Positions 56,616 to 64,000 of a stretch of 64,000 nucleotides of DNA are shown piece after piece. Source of the DNA: Marmoricola sp. Leaf446 (GTDB taxonomy: Bacteria; Actinomycetota; Actinomycetes; Propionibacteriales; Nocardioidaceae); NCBI RefSeq assembly GCF_001424755.1, contig NZ_LMRF01000001.1, forward strand, positions 393,294 through 457,293, in the 5' to 3' direction. The first letter of the stretch is position 1. Every line of letters begins with the position of its first letter. Position numbers and translations under genes: made by a program. Below the pieces are notes generated by a model that searched no databases, was not told the DNA's origin, and saw only the letters and a list, made by a program, of their open reading frames with translations.

Positions 56616-56621
56616 TAGGTT
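56616..56621 (+). promoter_or_regulatory. -10 element of the nnr gene (leaderless)
   Basis: TAGGTT ends 7 nt before ATG 56629. Confidence 0.55.
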
Positions 56622-56628
56622 GGGGGGC

Positions 56629-58011
56629 ATGAGGTGGGCGCATTCCGTGGAGCAGGTTCGCAGTGCCGAGCAGGACCTGATGGCGCGGCTGCCCGAGGGG
56701 GCGTTGATGCAGCGGGCGGCGGCGGGGTTGGCGACCGCGGTGGCCGAGCTGCTCGGGGCGATGTACGGCGCGCGGGTGCTGCTGCTGGTCGGGGGCGGGG
56801 ACAACGGCGGCGACGCGCTGTACGCCGGAGCACGGCTCGTGCGTCGCGGGGCGGTCGTCGAGGCGGTGCTGCTCTCCGAGCACGCCCACACCGACGGGCT
56901 GGCCGCCTTCCGCGGCGCCGGGGGGCGGGTCGTCGACCGGGCGGACGCGCACCGGCCCGACGTGGTGGTGGACGGCATCGTCGGGATCGGCGGCCGGCCG
57001 GGGCTGCGGCCCGAGGCCGAGCAGGTGCTCGCCGGGCTGGCCGGGGTGCCGGTGGTGGCCGTCGACCTGCCCTCGGGCGTCGACGCCGACACCGGACGCC
57101 TCGACGGGCCCCACGTGCGGGCCGACCTGACGGTCACCTTCGGCACCCACAAGACCGCCCACCTCGTCGACCCCGCCGCGCTGGCGTGCGGGGTGGTGCA
57201 CCTCGTCGACCTGGGGCTCGAGCTGCCCGCGCCGGGCGTCGAGGCGCTGCAGGCCGAGGACGTCGCGGCACTGCTGCCGCGGCCGGGGCCCTTCGACCAC
57301 AAGTACACCCGCGGTGTCGTCGGGGTGCACGCCGGGTCGGCGGCCTACCCGGGCGCGGCGGTGCTGGCCACCTCGGCGGCGGTCTCGGGGCTGGCCGGGA
57401 TGGTGCGCTACGCCGGCTCGGCGGCCGACGCGGTGCGCGCCCGCCACCCCGAGGTCGTGGTCTCGGACGGGCGGGTGCAGGCCTGGGTGGTGGGCTCGGG
57501 CGGCGACGCCGACGCCGAGCAGGCGCTGGCCGCGGCGCTCGCCGACGGGGTGCCCGTCGTGGTCGACGCCGACGCCCTGGTCCACCTCGAGCAGCACCCC
57601 GGTCGACGTCGGGGGCTGGTGCTGACCCCCCACGCCGGTGAGCTGGCGCGGATGCTCGACGCCGACCGCGCCGAGGTCGAGGCCGACCAGCTGGGATGGG
57701 CCCGGCGGGCCGCGGCGGCGTACGACGAGGTGGTGCTGCTCAAGGGACGCCACACCCTCGTCGCCCACCCCGACGGCCGGGTCCGCGTCACCACCAGCGG
57801 GGTGCCGTGGCTGGCGGTGGCGGGCGCGGGCGACGTGCTCGCCGGGCTGGTGGGGTCGCTGCTCGCCGCCGGCCTCGAGCCGTACGACGCCGCGTCGGTC
57901 GGCTCGTGGCTGCACGGCGCCGCCGCGGCGCTGGCCGCCGACGGGGGACCGCTGCAGGCCTCGGCCGTGGCCGACGCCATCCCGGCCACGGTGCGGCGGC
58001 TGCTCGCCTGA
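56629..58011 (+). CDS. nnr: Bifunctional NAD(P)HX epimerase/dehydratase
   Basis: Repairs hydrated NADH and NADPH. The 460-aa fusion has the N-terminal epimerase (YjeF_N): AEQDLMARLPEGALMQRAAA, LLLVGGGDNGGDALYAGARL, and ASP motif VVVDGIVGIGGRPGLR. The C-terminal ADP-dependent dehydratase: FDHKYTRGVVGVHAGSAAYP, LTPHAGELARMLDA and AVAGAGDVLAGLVGSLLAAG. ATG 56629 is fixed by the leaderless promoter. alr follows 29 nt on. Confidence 0.93.
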   Translation: MRWAHSVEQVRSAEQDLMARLPEGALMQRAAAGLATAVAELLGAMYGARVLLLVGGGDNGGDALYAGARLVRRGAVVEAVLLSEHAHTDGLAAFRGAGGRVVDRADAHRPDVVVDGIVGIGGRPGLRPEAEQVLAGLAGVPVVAVDLPSGVDADTGRLDGPHVRADLTVTFGTHKTAHLVDPAALACGVVHLVDLGLELPAPGVEALQAEDVAALLPRPGPFDHKYTRGVVGVHAGSAAYPGAAVLATSAAVSGLAGMVRYAGSAADAVRARHPEVVVSDGRVQAWVVGSGGDADAEQALAAALADGVPVVVDADALVHLEQHPGRRRGLVLTPHAGELARMLDADRAEVEADQLGWARRAAAAYDEVVLLKGRHTLVAHPDGRVRVTTSGVPWLAVAGAGDVLAGLVGSLLAAGLEPYDAASVGSWLHGAAAALAADGGPLQASAVADAIPATVRRLLA

Positions 58012-58040
58012 GCCGGCGCAGGTGGGAGGATGTCCGGGCC

Positions 58041-59219
58041 ATGGACGCCTCCGACCCCACGCTGCGCCCGCGCCCGGACGCCGAGGTCGTGGTCGACCTG
58101 GAGGCCGTCCGGCACAACGTGCGCCGGCTGCGCGAGCTGGTCTGGGGGGACCGTCCGGCCGACGAGCGCGGCCAGGTGATGGTCGTGGTCAAGGCCGACG
58201 GCTACGGCCACGGCATGGTGCCGGTCGCCCGCGCCGCCCGGCAGGCCGGCGCGGAGTGGCTCGGCGCGGCCACCCCGGCGGAGGTGCTGGCACTGCGCGA
58301 GGCCGGCGACACCGGCCGGCTGCTGTGCTGGCTCGCTGCCCCCGGCCACGACTTCGCCCCGCTGGTCAGCGCCGACGTCGACGTCACGGCGTACTCCGTC
58401 GCGCAGCTCGACGAGGTGGTCCGCGGCGCCCGGGTAGCCGGCCGCCCGGCGCGGCTGCAGCTCAAGCTCGACACCGGCCTGTCCCGCGGGGGTGCCGCGC
58501 GCGACGACTGGCTCGCGCTGGTCACCGCCGCCCGGCACGCCCAGGACGACGGCGACGTGCGCGTGACGGGCGTCTGGTCGCACCTGGCCTGCGCCGACGA
58601 GCCCGACCACCCGGCCAACGCCGCGCAGCTCGCGGCCTTCGAGGACGGCCTCGCGCTCGTGGCCGACGCCGGGCTGGAGCCCGAGGTGCGCCACCTGGCC
58701 AACAGCGCGGGCGCGCTGTGGCACCCCGGTGCCCGGCACGACCTGGTGCGGCTCGGGATCGCGTCGTACGGCGTCAGCCCGGCGCCCGACGTCGCCACCA
58801 GCGACGAGCTGGGACTGGTGCCGGCGATGACCGTGCGCGGCCGGCTGGTGATGGTCAAGGAGCTGGCCGAGGGCGCCGGGGTGTCCTACGGCCACACCTG
58901 GACCGCGCCCGCGCCGACCCGCGTCGGGCTGGTGCCGATGGGCTACGGCGACGGCGTGCCGCGCCACGGGTCCTCGCGCGCCGAGCTGCTGGTGGCCGGT
59001 GCGCGCCGCCCCGTGCTCGGCCGGATCTGCATGGACCAGCTGGTGGTCGAGGCGATCGGTGCGGAGGCGGGCGACGAGGTGCTGCTGCTCGGTCCGGGGT
59101 CGGCCGGCGAGCCGACGGCGGCCGACTGGGCGGCGTGGTGCGACACCATCGGCTACGAGGTCGTGACGCGGATGGGCGGCCGTCAGGTCCGCTCCTGGGT
59201 GGGGGAGTACGAGCGGTGA
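58041..59219 (+). CDS. alr: Alanine racemase
   Basis: Makes D-alanine for peptidoglycan. The 392-aa PLP enzyme has the cofactor lysine K51 in VVVKADGYGHGMVPVA, the substrate-base tyrosine in GVSYGHTW, VGLVPMGYGDGVPRHG and GRICMDQLVVEA. GGGAGG precedes ATG 58041. It overlaps the hydrolase gene by 4 nt. The nnr-alr-hydrolase-tsaE-tsaB order is common in actinobacteria. Confidence 0.96.
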   Translation: MDASDPTLRPRPDAEVVVDLEAVRHNVRRLRELVWGDRPADERGQVMVVVKADGYGHGMVPVARAARQAGAEWLGAATPAEVLALREAGDTGRLLCWLAAPGHDFAPLVSADVDVTAYSVAQLDEVVRGARVAGRPARLQLKLDTGLSRGGAARDDWLALVTAARHAQDDGDVRVTGVWSHLACADEPDHPANAAQLAAFEDGLALVADAGLEPEVRHLANSAGALWHPGARHDLVRLGIASYGVSPAPDVATSDELGLVPAMTVRGRLVMVKELAEGAGVSYGHTWTAPAPTRVGLVPMGYGDGVPRHGSSRAELLVAGARRPVLGRICMDQLVVEAIGAEAGDEVLLLGPGSAGEPTAADWAAWCDTIGYEVVTRMGGRQVRSWVGEYER

Positions 59220-60265
59220 GCAAGCGCAGGCTGGCCTACGCGACGGGCGGGATGGCGGTCGCGGCCGTCACCGCCCTGGCGAGCGGGTTCGTGGTCGAGA
59301 AGCGGGTCGTGGCGGCCCGGCGCGAGGGGGCCGCCGAGGCCGACCGGCTGGGGTCGCTGCACTCCCCGGCCCGCCCGGTCGAGGCCGACGACGGGGTGGT
59401 GCTGCACGGCGAGCTCGACGAGCCCGACGACGGCGCCGACACCGCTCCGGGCACGACGCTGCTGTTCGTCCACGGCTTCGCGCTCAACCTCGACTGCTGG
59501 CACTTCCAGCGCGACGCGCTGCGCGGCCGCTACCGGATGGCGTTCTACGACCAGCGCTCCCACGGCCGCTCCCAGCGGTCGGCGAAGGAGAACGTCAACA
59601 TCGACCAGCTCGGCGACGACCTCGCCCGCGTGCTCGAGGAGCTGGTGCCCGACGGCGACGTGGTGCTGGTCGGCCACTCCATGGGCGGGATGTCGATCGT
59701 CGCCTTCGCGGAGCGTCACCCCGAGGTGTTCCGCGAGCGCGTCCGCGGCGTCGCGCTGATCGCCACCACCGCGGGCGGTCTGAAGCCCCACCGCACCATC
59801 AGCCGCTTCATCCCCGACGGCCTCGGCCAGCTGGTGGCCCCCCGGGTGGTGGCGGCGCTGGCGATGGCTCCCGAGCTGGTCGACTCGGCCCGGCGCGGCG
59901 GCTCCAACATCGGCTTCCTGGTCTCGGAGATGTTCGCCTTCGGTCACGACGTGCCGGCGGCCGAGGTGGAGTTCCTCGACGAGATGCTGGCCGGTACGCC
60001 GTTCGAGGTGCTGGCCGCCTTCTTCCCCAACTTCTCCACTCTCGACAAGTTCGCCAGCCTCGAGCTGTTCCGCACCGTGCCCACGGCGATCGTCTGCGGC
60101 ACCAAGGACCGGCTCACCTCGATCGGGCACAGCCGCAAGATGGCCGCCCTGATCAGCAACGCGCGGCTGGTGGAGTCCGAGGGGTCGGGCCACATGGTCA
60201 TCTTCGAGGACCGCGAGCGCGTCAACGCCACCCTCGTGGAGCTGGTCGAGGAGGCGGTCCGGTGA
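59216..60265 (+). CDS. Alpha/beta hydrolase with N-terminal membrane segment
   Basis: The 349-aa protein has a hydrophobic N-terminal segment (GGMAVAAVTALASGFVV at about 11-28) and an alpha/beta hydrolase domain: LLFVHGFALNLDCWHFQRDA, nucleophile elbow VLVGHSMGGMSIVAFAE and a late ESEGSGHMVIFED with the catalytic histidine. Such genes sit between alr and tsaE in many actinobacteria. Substrate unknown; lipid ester or lactone are guesses. GTG 59216 and 4-nt overlaps at both ends. Confidence 0.85.
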   Translation: MSKRRLAYATGGMAVAAVTALASGFVVEKRVVAARREGAAEADRLGSLHSPARPVEADDGVVLHGELDEPDDGADTAPGTTLLFVHGFALNLDCWHFQRDALRGRYRMAFYDQRSHGRSQRSAKENVNIDQLGDDLARVLEELVPDGDVVLVGHSMGGMSIVAFAERHPEVFRERVRGVALIATTAGGLKPHRTISRFIPDGLGQLVAPRVVAALAMAPELVDSARRGGSNIGFLVSEMFAFGHDVPAAEVEFLDEMLAGTPFEVLAAFFPNFSTLDKFASLELFRTVPTAIVCGTKDRLTSIGHSRKMAALISNARLVESEGSGHMVIFEDRERVNATLVELVEEAVR

Positions 60266-61164
60266 CCCCGGCCGACGAGCCCGTCATCAGCATGGTCGAC
60301 GGCAGCCGCGCCGCCGACGTGCTGGCCGTGATCCACGAGGCCTTCGGTGACCGGCCCCCGCTCGACCCGCCCGCCACCGCGCTCGACGAGACCGAGGAGT
60401 CGGTGCGCGCGGCGCTCGACGAGCACGGCGGCCTGCTGGTCGAGCACGACGGTCGGCCGGTGGGCTCGCTGCTGTTCGAGCTGCGCGGCCGGATGCTGGG
60501 GCTGCGCCGCGTCGGCGTCCTCGGCAGCGTCCGCGGTCTCGGCGTGGCCGCCCGGCTGACGGCCGAGGCGATGCGGATCGCCACCGAGCGGCACTTCGGC
60601 GGCATCGAGCTCGAGGCCCGGGTCGAGCTGCCGAGGACGGTCGCGATGTGGCGCCACTTCGGCTTCGTCGAGGCCGGGCGCAACGGCAACCGCCTCACCA
60701 TGCTCAAGCTGCTTCCCGTGCGCCGCGTGCTGCCGACCGCCGAGGACACCCGCGCCTTCGGCGGCTGGCTGGCGACGCTGATGCGCGAGGGCGACATGGT
60801 CATCCTCACCGGCGACCTGGGGGCCGGCAAGACGACCCTGACCCAGGGCCTGGGGCAGGGCCTGGGCGTGCGCGGCGACGTCACCTCGCCGACCTTCGTG
60901 ATCGCCCGGGTGCACCCCTCGCTCGGCGACGGACTGCCGCTGATCCACGTCGACGCCTACCGGCTCGGCGACACCGCCGAGCTCGACGACCTCGACCTCG
61001 ACACCGACATCGAGGAGGCGGTCACCGTCGTGGAGTGGGGGGAGGGGCTCGCCGAGACGTTGGCCCACAGCCGGCTCGAGATCAGCCTTGAGCGCGGCGA
61101 CGACGACGTCCGCTCGCTCACCCTGACGCCCGTCGGCCCGCGGTGGCGCGAGCTGGTCTTCTAG
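60262..61164 (+). CDS. tsaE: GNAT-domain / TsaE fusion (tRNA t6A synthesis ATPase)
   Basis: The 300-aa protein has two domains. Residues 1-155 look like a GNAT acetyltransferase (acetyl-CoA loop near 83-98, LGSVRGLGVAARL; last strand MWRHFGFVEAGRN). Residues 157-300 are TsaE: P-loop GDLGAGKTT at 184-192, VTSPTFVIAR, HVDAYRL and VEWGEGL. TsaE is the ATPase that resets the TsaBD complex in t6A synthesis. Normal TsaE is about 150 aa. GTG 60262 overlaps the hydrolase stop. The tsaB promoter begins in its TAG stop codon. Confidence 0.88.
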   Translation: MTPADEPVISMVDGSRAADVLAVIHEAFGDRPPLDPPATALDETEESVRAALDEHGGLLVEHDGRPVGSLLFELRGRMLGLRRVGVLGSVRGLGVAARLTAEAMRIATERHFGGIELEARVELPRTVAMWRHFGFVEAGRNGNRLTMLKLLPVRRVLPTAEDTRAFGGWLATLMREGDMVILTGDLGAGKTTLTQGLGQGLGVRGDVTSPTFVIARVHPSLGDGLPLIHVDAYRLGDTAELDDLDLDTDIEEAVTVVEWGEGLAETLAHSRLEISLERGDDDVRSLTLTPVGPRWRELVF

Positions 61165-61167
61165 GCT
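61162..61167 (+). promoter_or_regulatory. -10 element of tsaB sharing the tsaE stop codon (leaderless)
   Basis: TAGGCT ends 7 nt before GTG 61175; its first three bases are the stop codon of the GNAT-tsaE gene. Confidence 0.55.
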
Positions 61168-61174
61168 CACGCCC

Positions 61175-61804
61175 GTGCTGCTCGCCTTCGACACCGCCAC
61201 CTCCCGGGTCACCGTCGCCCTCCACGACGGCAGCTCCGTCGTCGCGTCGTACGCCGCGGACGAGGCGATGCGCCACGGCGAGATGCTGGCGCCGGGCATC
61301 GCCCGGGTGCTCGCCGACGTCGGCGCGACCGTCCGCGACCTCACCGCCGTCGCCGTCGGGGTCGGCCCCGGACCGTTCACCGGCCTGCGGGTCGGCCTGG
61401 TCACCGCCCGCACCCTCGGGCTGACGCGCGGGATCCCCGTCCACGGCGTCTGCACCCTCGACGTGCTGGCCGCCGCGGCGACGGACGCCGGCCTCGACGA
61501 CTTCGCGGTCGCCACCGACGCCCGCCGCAAGGAGGTCTACCTCGCGACGTACGCCGGGGGCCGCCGCACGTCGGGACCGCTGGTCGTCAAGCCGCTGGAC
61601 GCCGGCGTCACCGGCCCGGTCGTGGGCCGGGGTGCCGTGCTCTACCCCGAGGCCTTCCCCGACGCCCGCGGCCCCGAGCAGCCCGACGCGGAAGTGCTGG
61701 CCGAGGTGGTGCAGCAGCAGCGGTTCGAGCTGCTGGGTCCCGACCCGCTCTACCTGCGACGGCCCGACGCCGCCACGCCCGGCGTGCCCAAGCGGGTCAG
61801 CTGA
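61175..61804 (+). CDS. tsaB: tRNA threonylcarbamoyladenosine protein TsaB
   Basis: Partner of TsaD in t6A synthesis, an ASKHA-fold pseudo-enzyme. The 209-aa product has LLAFDTATSRVTVALHDGSS, the VGVGPGPFTGLRVGLVTART signature and VATDARRKEVYLATYAG. In many actinobacteria rimI and tsaD follow; here the next gene is on the other strand and overlaps by 8 bp, so the usual cluster is broken. GTG 61175 is set by the leaderless promoter. Confidence 0.94.
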   Translation: MLLAFDTATSRVTVALHDGSSVVASYAADEAMRHGEMLAPGIARVLADVGATVRDLTAVAVGVGPGPFTGLRVGLVTARTLGLTRGIPVHGVCTLDVLAAAATDAGLDDFAVATDARRKEVYLATYAGGRRTSGPLVVKPLDAGVTGPVVGRGAVLYPEAFPDARGPEQPDAEVLAEVVQQQRFELLGPDPLYLRRPDAATPGVPKRVS

Positions 61805-62543
61805 CCCGGAGCTCCTCGGGCCGGGCGCCGCGACGCTGCTGGAACAGCACCAGGGCCGCCACCACGACGGGCGAGACCAGGCCGACGTAGCCCGGCCACG
61901 CGTCGGCGGCGACCAGTGCGATGCCCGTCCACACCCCGACGTCGCCGACCCACGAGCGCCCCACGGCGACCGCGGCCTGGCCCAGAGCCCAGATCAGCAG
62001 GCCCGCCCAGCTCAGCGCGCCGAGCACGCCGACGGTGAACACGGTGATCTGCAGGGGGGAGGAGACCAGCCACAGGGCGGGGATCGCGACCGTCACCGGC
62101 ACGCCCAGCAAGGGGGAGTGGTGCCCGGTGCCGGAGCGGAGCACGTGCAGCACCGACCACAGCAGCGCCATCACGCACGGCAGCCAGACCAGGGTCAGGA
62201 TGCCGGGGGAGAGGAGCTCCTGGTCGGACCAGACGATGGGCAGGGAGCTGCCGTCACCGGCCTCGAGGGGGGCGTAGCTGCCGCTCCCGAGCTCGGAGTC
62301 GCTGGTCACCGCCACGACCCGGGGCTCGGGGCGCGACCACGGGGCGATCCACGCCAGCGACAGCACCGCGACCACGGCCATCGACGACGACCAGGTCAGC
62401 GCGGCGGCCGCGTCGGCGCTCCAGCCACGGCGCGGGGCCAGCGCCCGCACGACGAGCACCACGACGCCCACGGCGACCAGGCTGGTGAGCGCGACGAGCA
62501 CCAGCGAGCCGGGGTCGAGGGCGAATCCGATGTCCGAGTCCAC
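61797..62543 (-). CDS. Integral membrane protein of unknown function
   Basis: The 248-aa product has about six hydrophobic segments: one near 13-35, one near 48-66, then after a ~50-residue polar stretch (SRPEPRVVAVTSDSELGSGS, possibly extracytoplasmic) four more. No family was recognised. GTG 62543 is preceded by a -10 element that uses the stop codon of the upstream gene. The last 8 bp overlap tsaB. Confidence 0.6.
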   Translation of the reverse strand: MDSDIGFALDPGSLVLVALTSLVAVGVVVLVVRALAPRRGWSADAAAALTWSSSMAVVAVLSLAWIAPWSRPEPRVVAVTSDSELGSGSYAPLEAGDGSSLPIVWSDQELLSPGILTLVWLPCVMALLWSVLHVLRSGTGHHSPLLGVPVTVAIPALWLVSSPLQITVFTVGVLGALSWAGLLIWALGQAAVAVGRSWVGDVGVWTGIALVAADAWPGYVGLVSPVVVAALVLFQQRRGARPEELRVS

Positions 62544-62549
62544 CCCGGG

Positions 62550-62555
62550 AGCCTA
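62550..62555 (-). promoter_or_regulatory. -10 element of the 61797-62543 gene sharing an upstream stop codon (leaderless)
   Basis: On the minus strand TAGGCT ends 6 nt before GTG 62543; its TAG is the stop codon of the DUF1295 gene. Confidence 0.5.
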
Positions 62556-63326
62556 GGAGACGGGCTGCTTCCGGGGCGGGAGGGGGACGAACATCGAGGT
62601 GCGCTCGGCGTACTCCGGGTAGCCCTCGCGCTGCATCATCGTCTTCTCCAGCAGCTTGGCGCCGGTGGCGAAGACGAGGAAGTAGGTCATCACGGCCGGG
62701 GAGAGGACCGTGGCCAGCCCGACCAGGCCGCCGCCGAGGCCGACGAGCCAGATGCCCCACCACACGCAGGCGTCGCCGAAGTAGTTCGGGTGCCGGGTGT
62801 AGCGCCACAGGCCCTGGTCCATGACCTTCGGCCGCGACTCCTTCGGCTGCTTCTTGTACGCCGCCAGCTGGGCGTCGCCGACGGTCTCGAAGACCAGCCC
62901 GACGGCCCACACCACCACGCCGACGGCGACCACCCACCACCACCGGGTCTCGGTCACCGCGGCCACCTGCACGGGCAGCGAGACGAACCACATGGCGACC
63001 CCCTGGGTCAGGAACACCCGGGTGACGGCGTAGGAGAACGGCTTGCCGTCGAGCAGCTCGGCGTAGCGCGGGTCCTCCTCGCCGCTCTGCAGCAGGCGGG
63101 TCAGGGTGTGCCGGGCCAGGCGCAGGCCCCACACGCCGACCATCGCCAGCAGCAGCCAGCGCACCGGGGCGTCGCCGAGCGCGGCGCAGACGACGGCGAC
63201 GAGCACGAACCCGGTGCCCCAGGCGGCGTCGACCACCACGACCTGTCGGCGCCGGCGGGCGACGAGGGCGGTCACGGTCATCAGGGCCGCGACCGCGAGG
63301 GCCGAGGCGAGGAGGACGGTCAGCAC
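62553..63326 (-). CDS. DUF1295 / steroid 5-alpha-reductase-like membrane protein
   Basis: The 257-aa protein has about seven hydrophobic segments and the C-terminal motif GLWRYTRHPNYFGDACVWWG, followed by KLLEKTMMQREGYPEYAERT, hallmarks of DUF1295 (isoprenylcysteine methyltransferase/5-alpha-reductase-like). In actinobacteria such genes often accompany cyclopropane-fatty-acid-synthase genes and are thought to act on lipids; that neighbour is present here. GTG 63326, one base after the CFA-like gene stop. Confidence 0.82.
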   Translation of the reverse strand: MLTVLLASALAVAALMTVTALVARRRRQVVVVDAAWGTGFVLVAVVCAALGDAPVRWLLLAMVGVWGLRLARHTLTRLLQSGEEDPRYAELLDGKPFSYAVTRVFLTQGVAMWFVSLPVQVAAVTETRWWWVVAVGVVVWAVGLVFETVGDAQLAAYKKQPKESRPKVMDQGLWRYTRHPNYFGDACVWWGIWLVGLGGGLVGLATVLSPAVMTYFLVFATGAKLLEKTMMQREGYPEYAERTSMFVPLPPRKQPVS

Positions 63327-63327
63327 G

Positions 63328-64000
63328 TCAGGAGTGTCGCACCGCGGGCAGCGTGTGCGCGGCTCCGGGCCGCACCATGAGGATCTGGTCGACGCCCATG
63401 CGGCCGTCGCGGAAGGCCATCGCGCCGCCGACGAGGTAGAGCCGCCACACCCGGACGACCTCCTCGCTGGTCAGCTCGGTGAGCCGGTCGAGGTTGCGCT
63501 CGAAGTTCTCCAGCCAGCCCGCCACCGTCTTGACGTAGTGCTCGCGCATCGCGTGGACGTCGCGCACCTCGAGCCCCCCGCGCTCGAGGAACGCGACGGT
63601 CTCGCCGACCGGTCGCATCGTCATGTCGGGGGCGATGAAGGACTCGATGAAGGGACCGCCGCCGGGGTGGCCCTGACGCCCGCCCGCCCGCGACATCTGC
63701 TGGACCAGCACCCGGCCGCCGGGGCGCACGGCGTCGTGGAGCACCTGCGCGTAGGTGCCGTAGTTGCGCTCGCCGACGTGCTCGCCCATCTCCAGCGAGC
63801 CGACGGCGTCGAAGGGGCCGGCGCCACGGCCGTGGGCCTCGGGGACCTCGCGGTAGTCCTGGAGCCGGATCTCGACCCGGTCCTCCAGCCCGCGCTCGGC
63901 GATCCGGGCGTCGATGAACTTCTTCTGCTCCGCGGCGATGGTCACGCCGACCACCTGGGCGCCGAAGTGCTCGGCGGCGTGCAGCGACAGCGAGCCCCAG
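63328..64000 (-). CDS. Cyclopropane-fatty-acid-phospholipid synthase-like protein (partial)
   Basis: Only the C-terminal ~224 residues are in the window; the 5' end lies beyond base 64000. Visible: WGSLSLHAAEHFGAQVVGVT (SAM-binding part), GSLEMGEHVGERNYGTYAQV, VQQMSRAGGRQGHPGGGPFI and FIESFIAPDMTMRPVGETVA, as in CFA synthases, which add a methylene from SAM to lipid double bonds. An ATG at 63954 is internal. It lies one base upstream of the DUF1295 gene. Confidence 0.85.
   Translation of the reverse strand, partial: WGSLSLHAAEHFGAQVVGVTIAAEQKKFIDARIAERGLEDRVEIRLQDYREVPEAHGRGAGPFDAVGSLEMGEHVGERNYGTYAQVLHDAVRPGGRVLVQQMSRAGGRQGHPGGGPFIESFIAPDMTMRPVGETVAFLERGGLEVRDVHAMREHYVKTVAGWLENFERNLDRLTELTSEEVVRVWRLYLVGGAMAFRDGRMGVDQILMVRPGAAHTLPAVRHS

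Overview
The window is about 64 kb of high-GC actinobacterial chromosome, densely coding, with many GTG starts and many 1-4 nt start/stop overlaps. Gene order and family content (a C-rich S14 in the spc operon, LmeA/DUF2993, PucR, tct and liv operons, long tails on S3, S9 and L17) fit Nocardioidaceae, most likely Nocardioides or a close relative. The genus is an inference; no 16S gene, tRNA, CRISPR array or insertion sequence was seen.

Layout. (1) 1-17.8 kb, + strand: the complete S10-spc-alpha ribosomal protein cluster, rpsJ to rplQ, with secY, adk, map, an orphan glutamine amidotransferase, infA, rpmJ and rpoA in the usual order. A hairpin plus a -10 element before secY separates the spc block from the secY block, and small hairpins sit in most gaps of the alpha part. 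(2) 17.8-22.6 kb: a YqeY-like protein, a fused FAD oxidoreductase and a YczE-type membrane protein (- strand), then truA, a short SSB-like protein and an RsmC-like methyltransferase. (3) 22.6-39.1 kb: an accessory catabolic and transport block that separates truA from rplM-rpsI. It holds a five-gene branched-chain amino acid type (Liv) ABC operon divergent from a PucR regulator, an Nramp-like transporter, two acyl-CoA ligases, an acyl-CoA dehydrogenase, a short-chain dehydrogenase, an ABC-F ATPase, an EamA transporter and an LmeA-like protein. (4) 39.1-45.9 kb: citrate synthase, rplM-rpsI with a good promoter and a structured leader, glmM, an Ohr/OsmC peroxidase, a MetE-core protein and a hemerythrin. 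(5) 45.9-52.0 kb: a tctC-tctB-tctA-usp operon divergent from a CitA/CitB-type two-component system. (6) 52-64 kb: coaA divergent from glmS, then acpS, a GIY-YIG protein, the NAD(P)HX repair fusion, alr, an alpha/beta hydrolase, a GNAT-TsaE fusion, tsaB, two membrane proteins and a cyclopropane-fatty-acid synthase homologue running off the window end.

How the genes work together. The first part makes the translation, secretion and transcription machinery. glmM, glmS, alr, coaA and acpS supply cell-wall and lipid precursors. TsaE and TsaB belong to tRNA t6A synthesis. The Liv, ligase, dehydrogenase and tct genes look like uptake and CoA-dependent breakdown of organic acids under local regulators.

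No clear new multi-gene system was found. The best signals are: a family of short palindromic repeats with constant ends and a variable, self-complementary core; a repeated pattern of -10 elements 6-8 nt before start codons (leaderless genes); a structured rplM leader; an L17 protein with an extra C-terminal domain; a GNAT-TsaE fusion; and a 4 x 32-bp tandem repeat.
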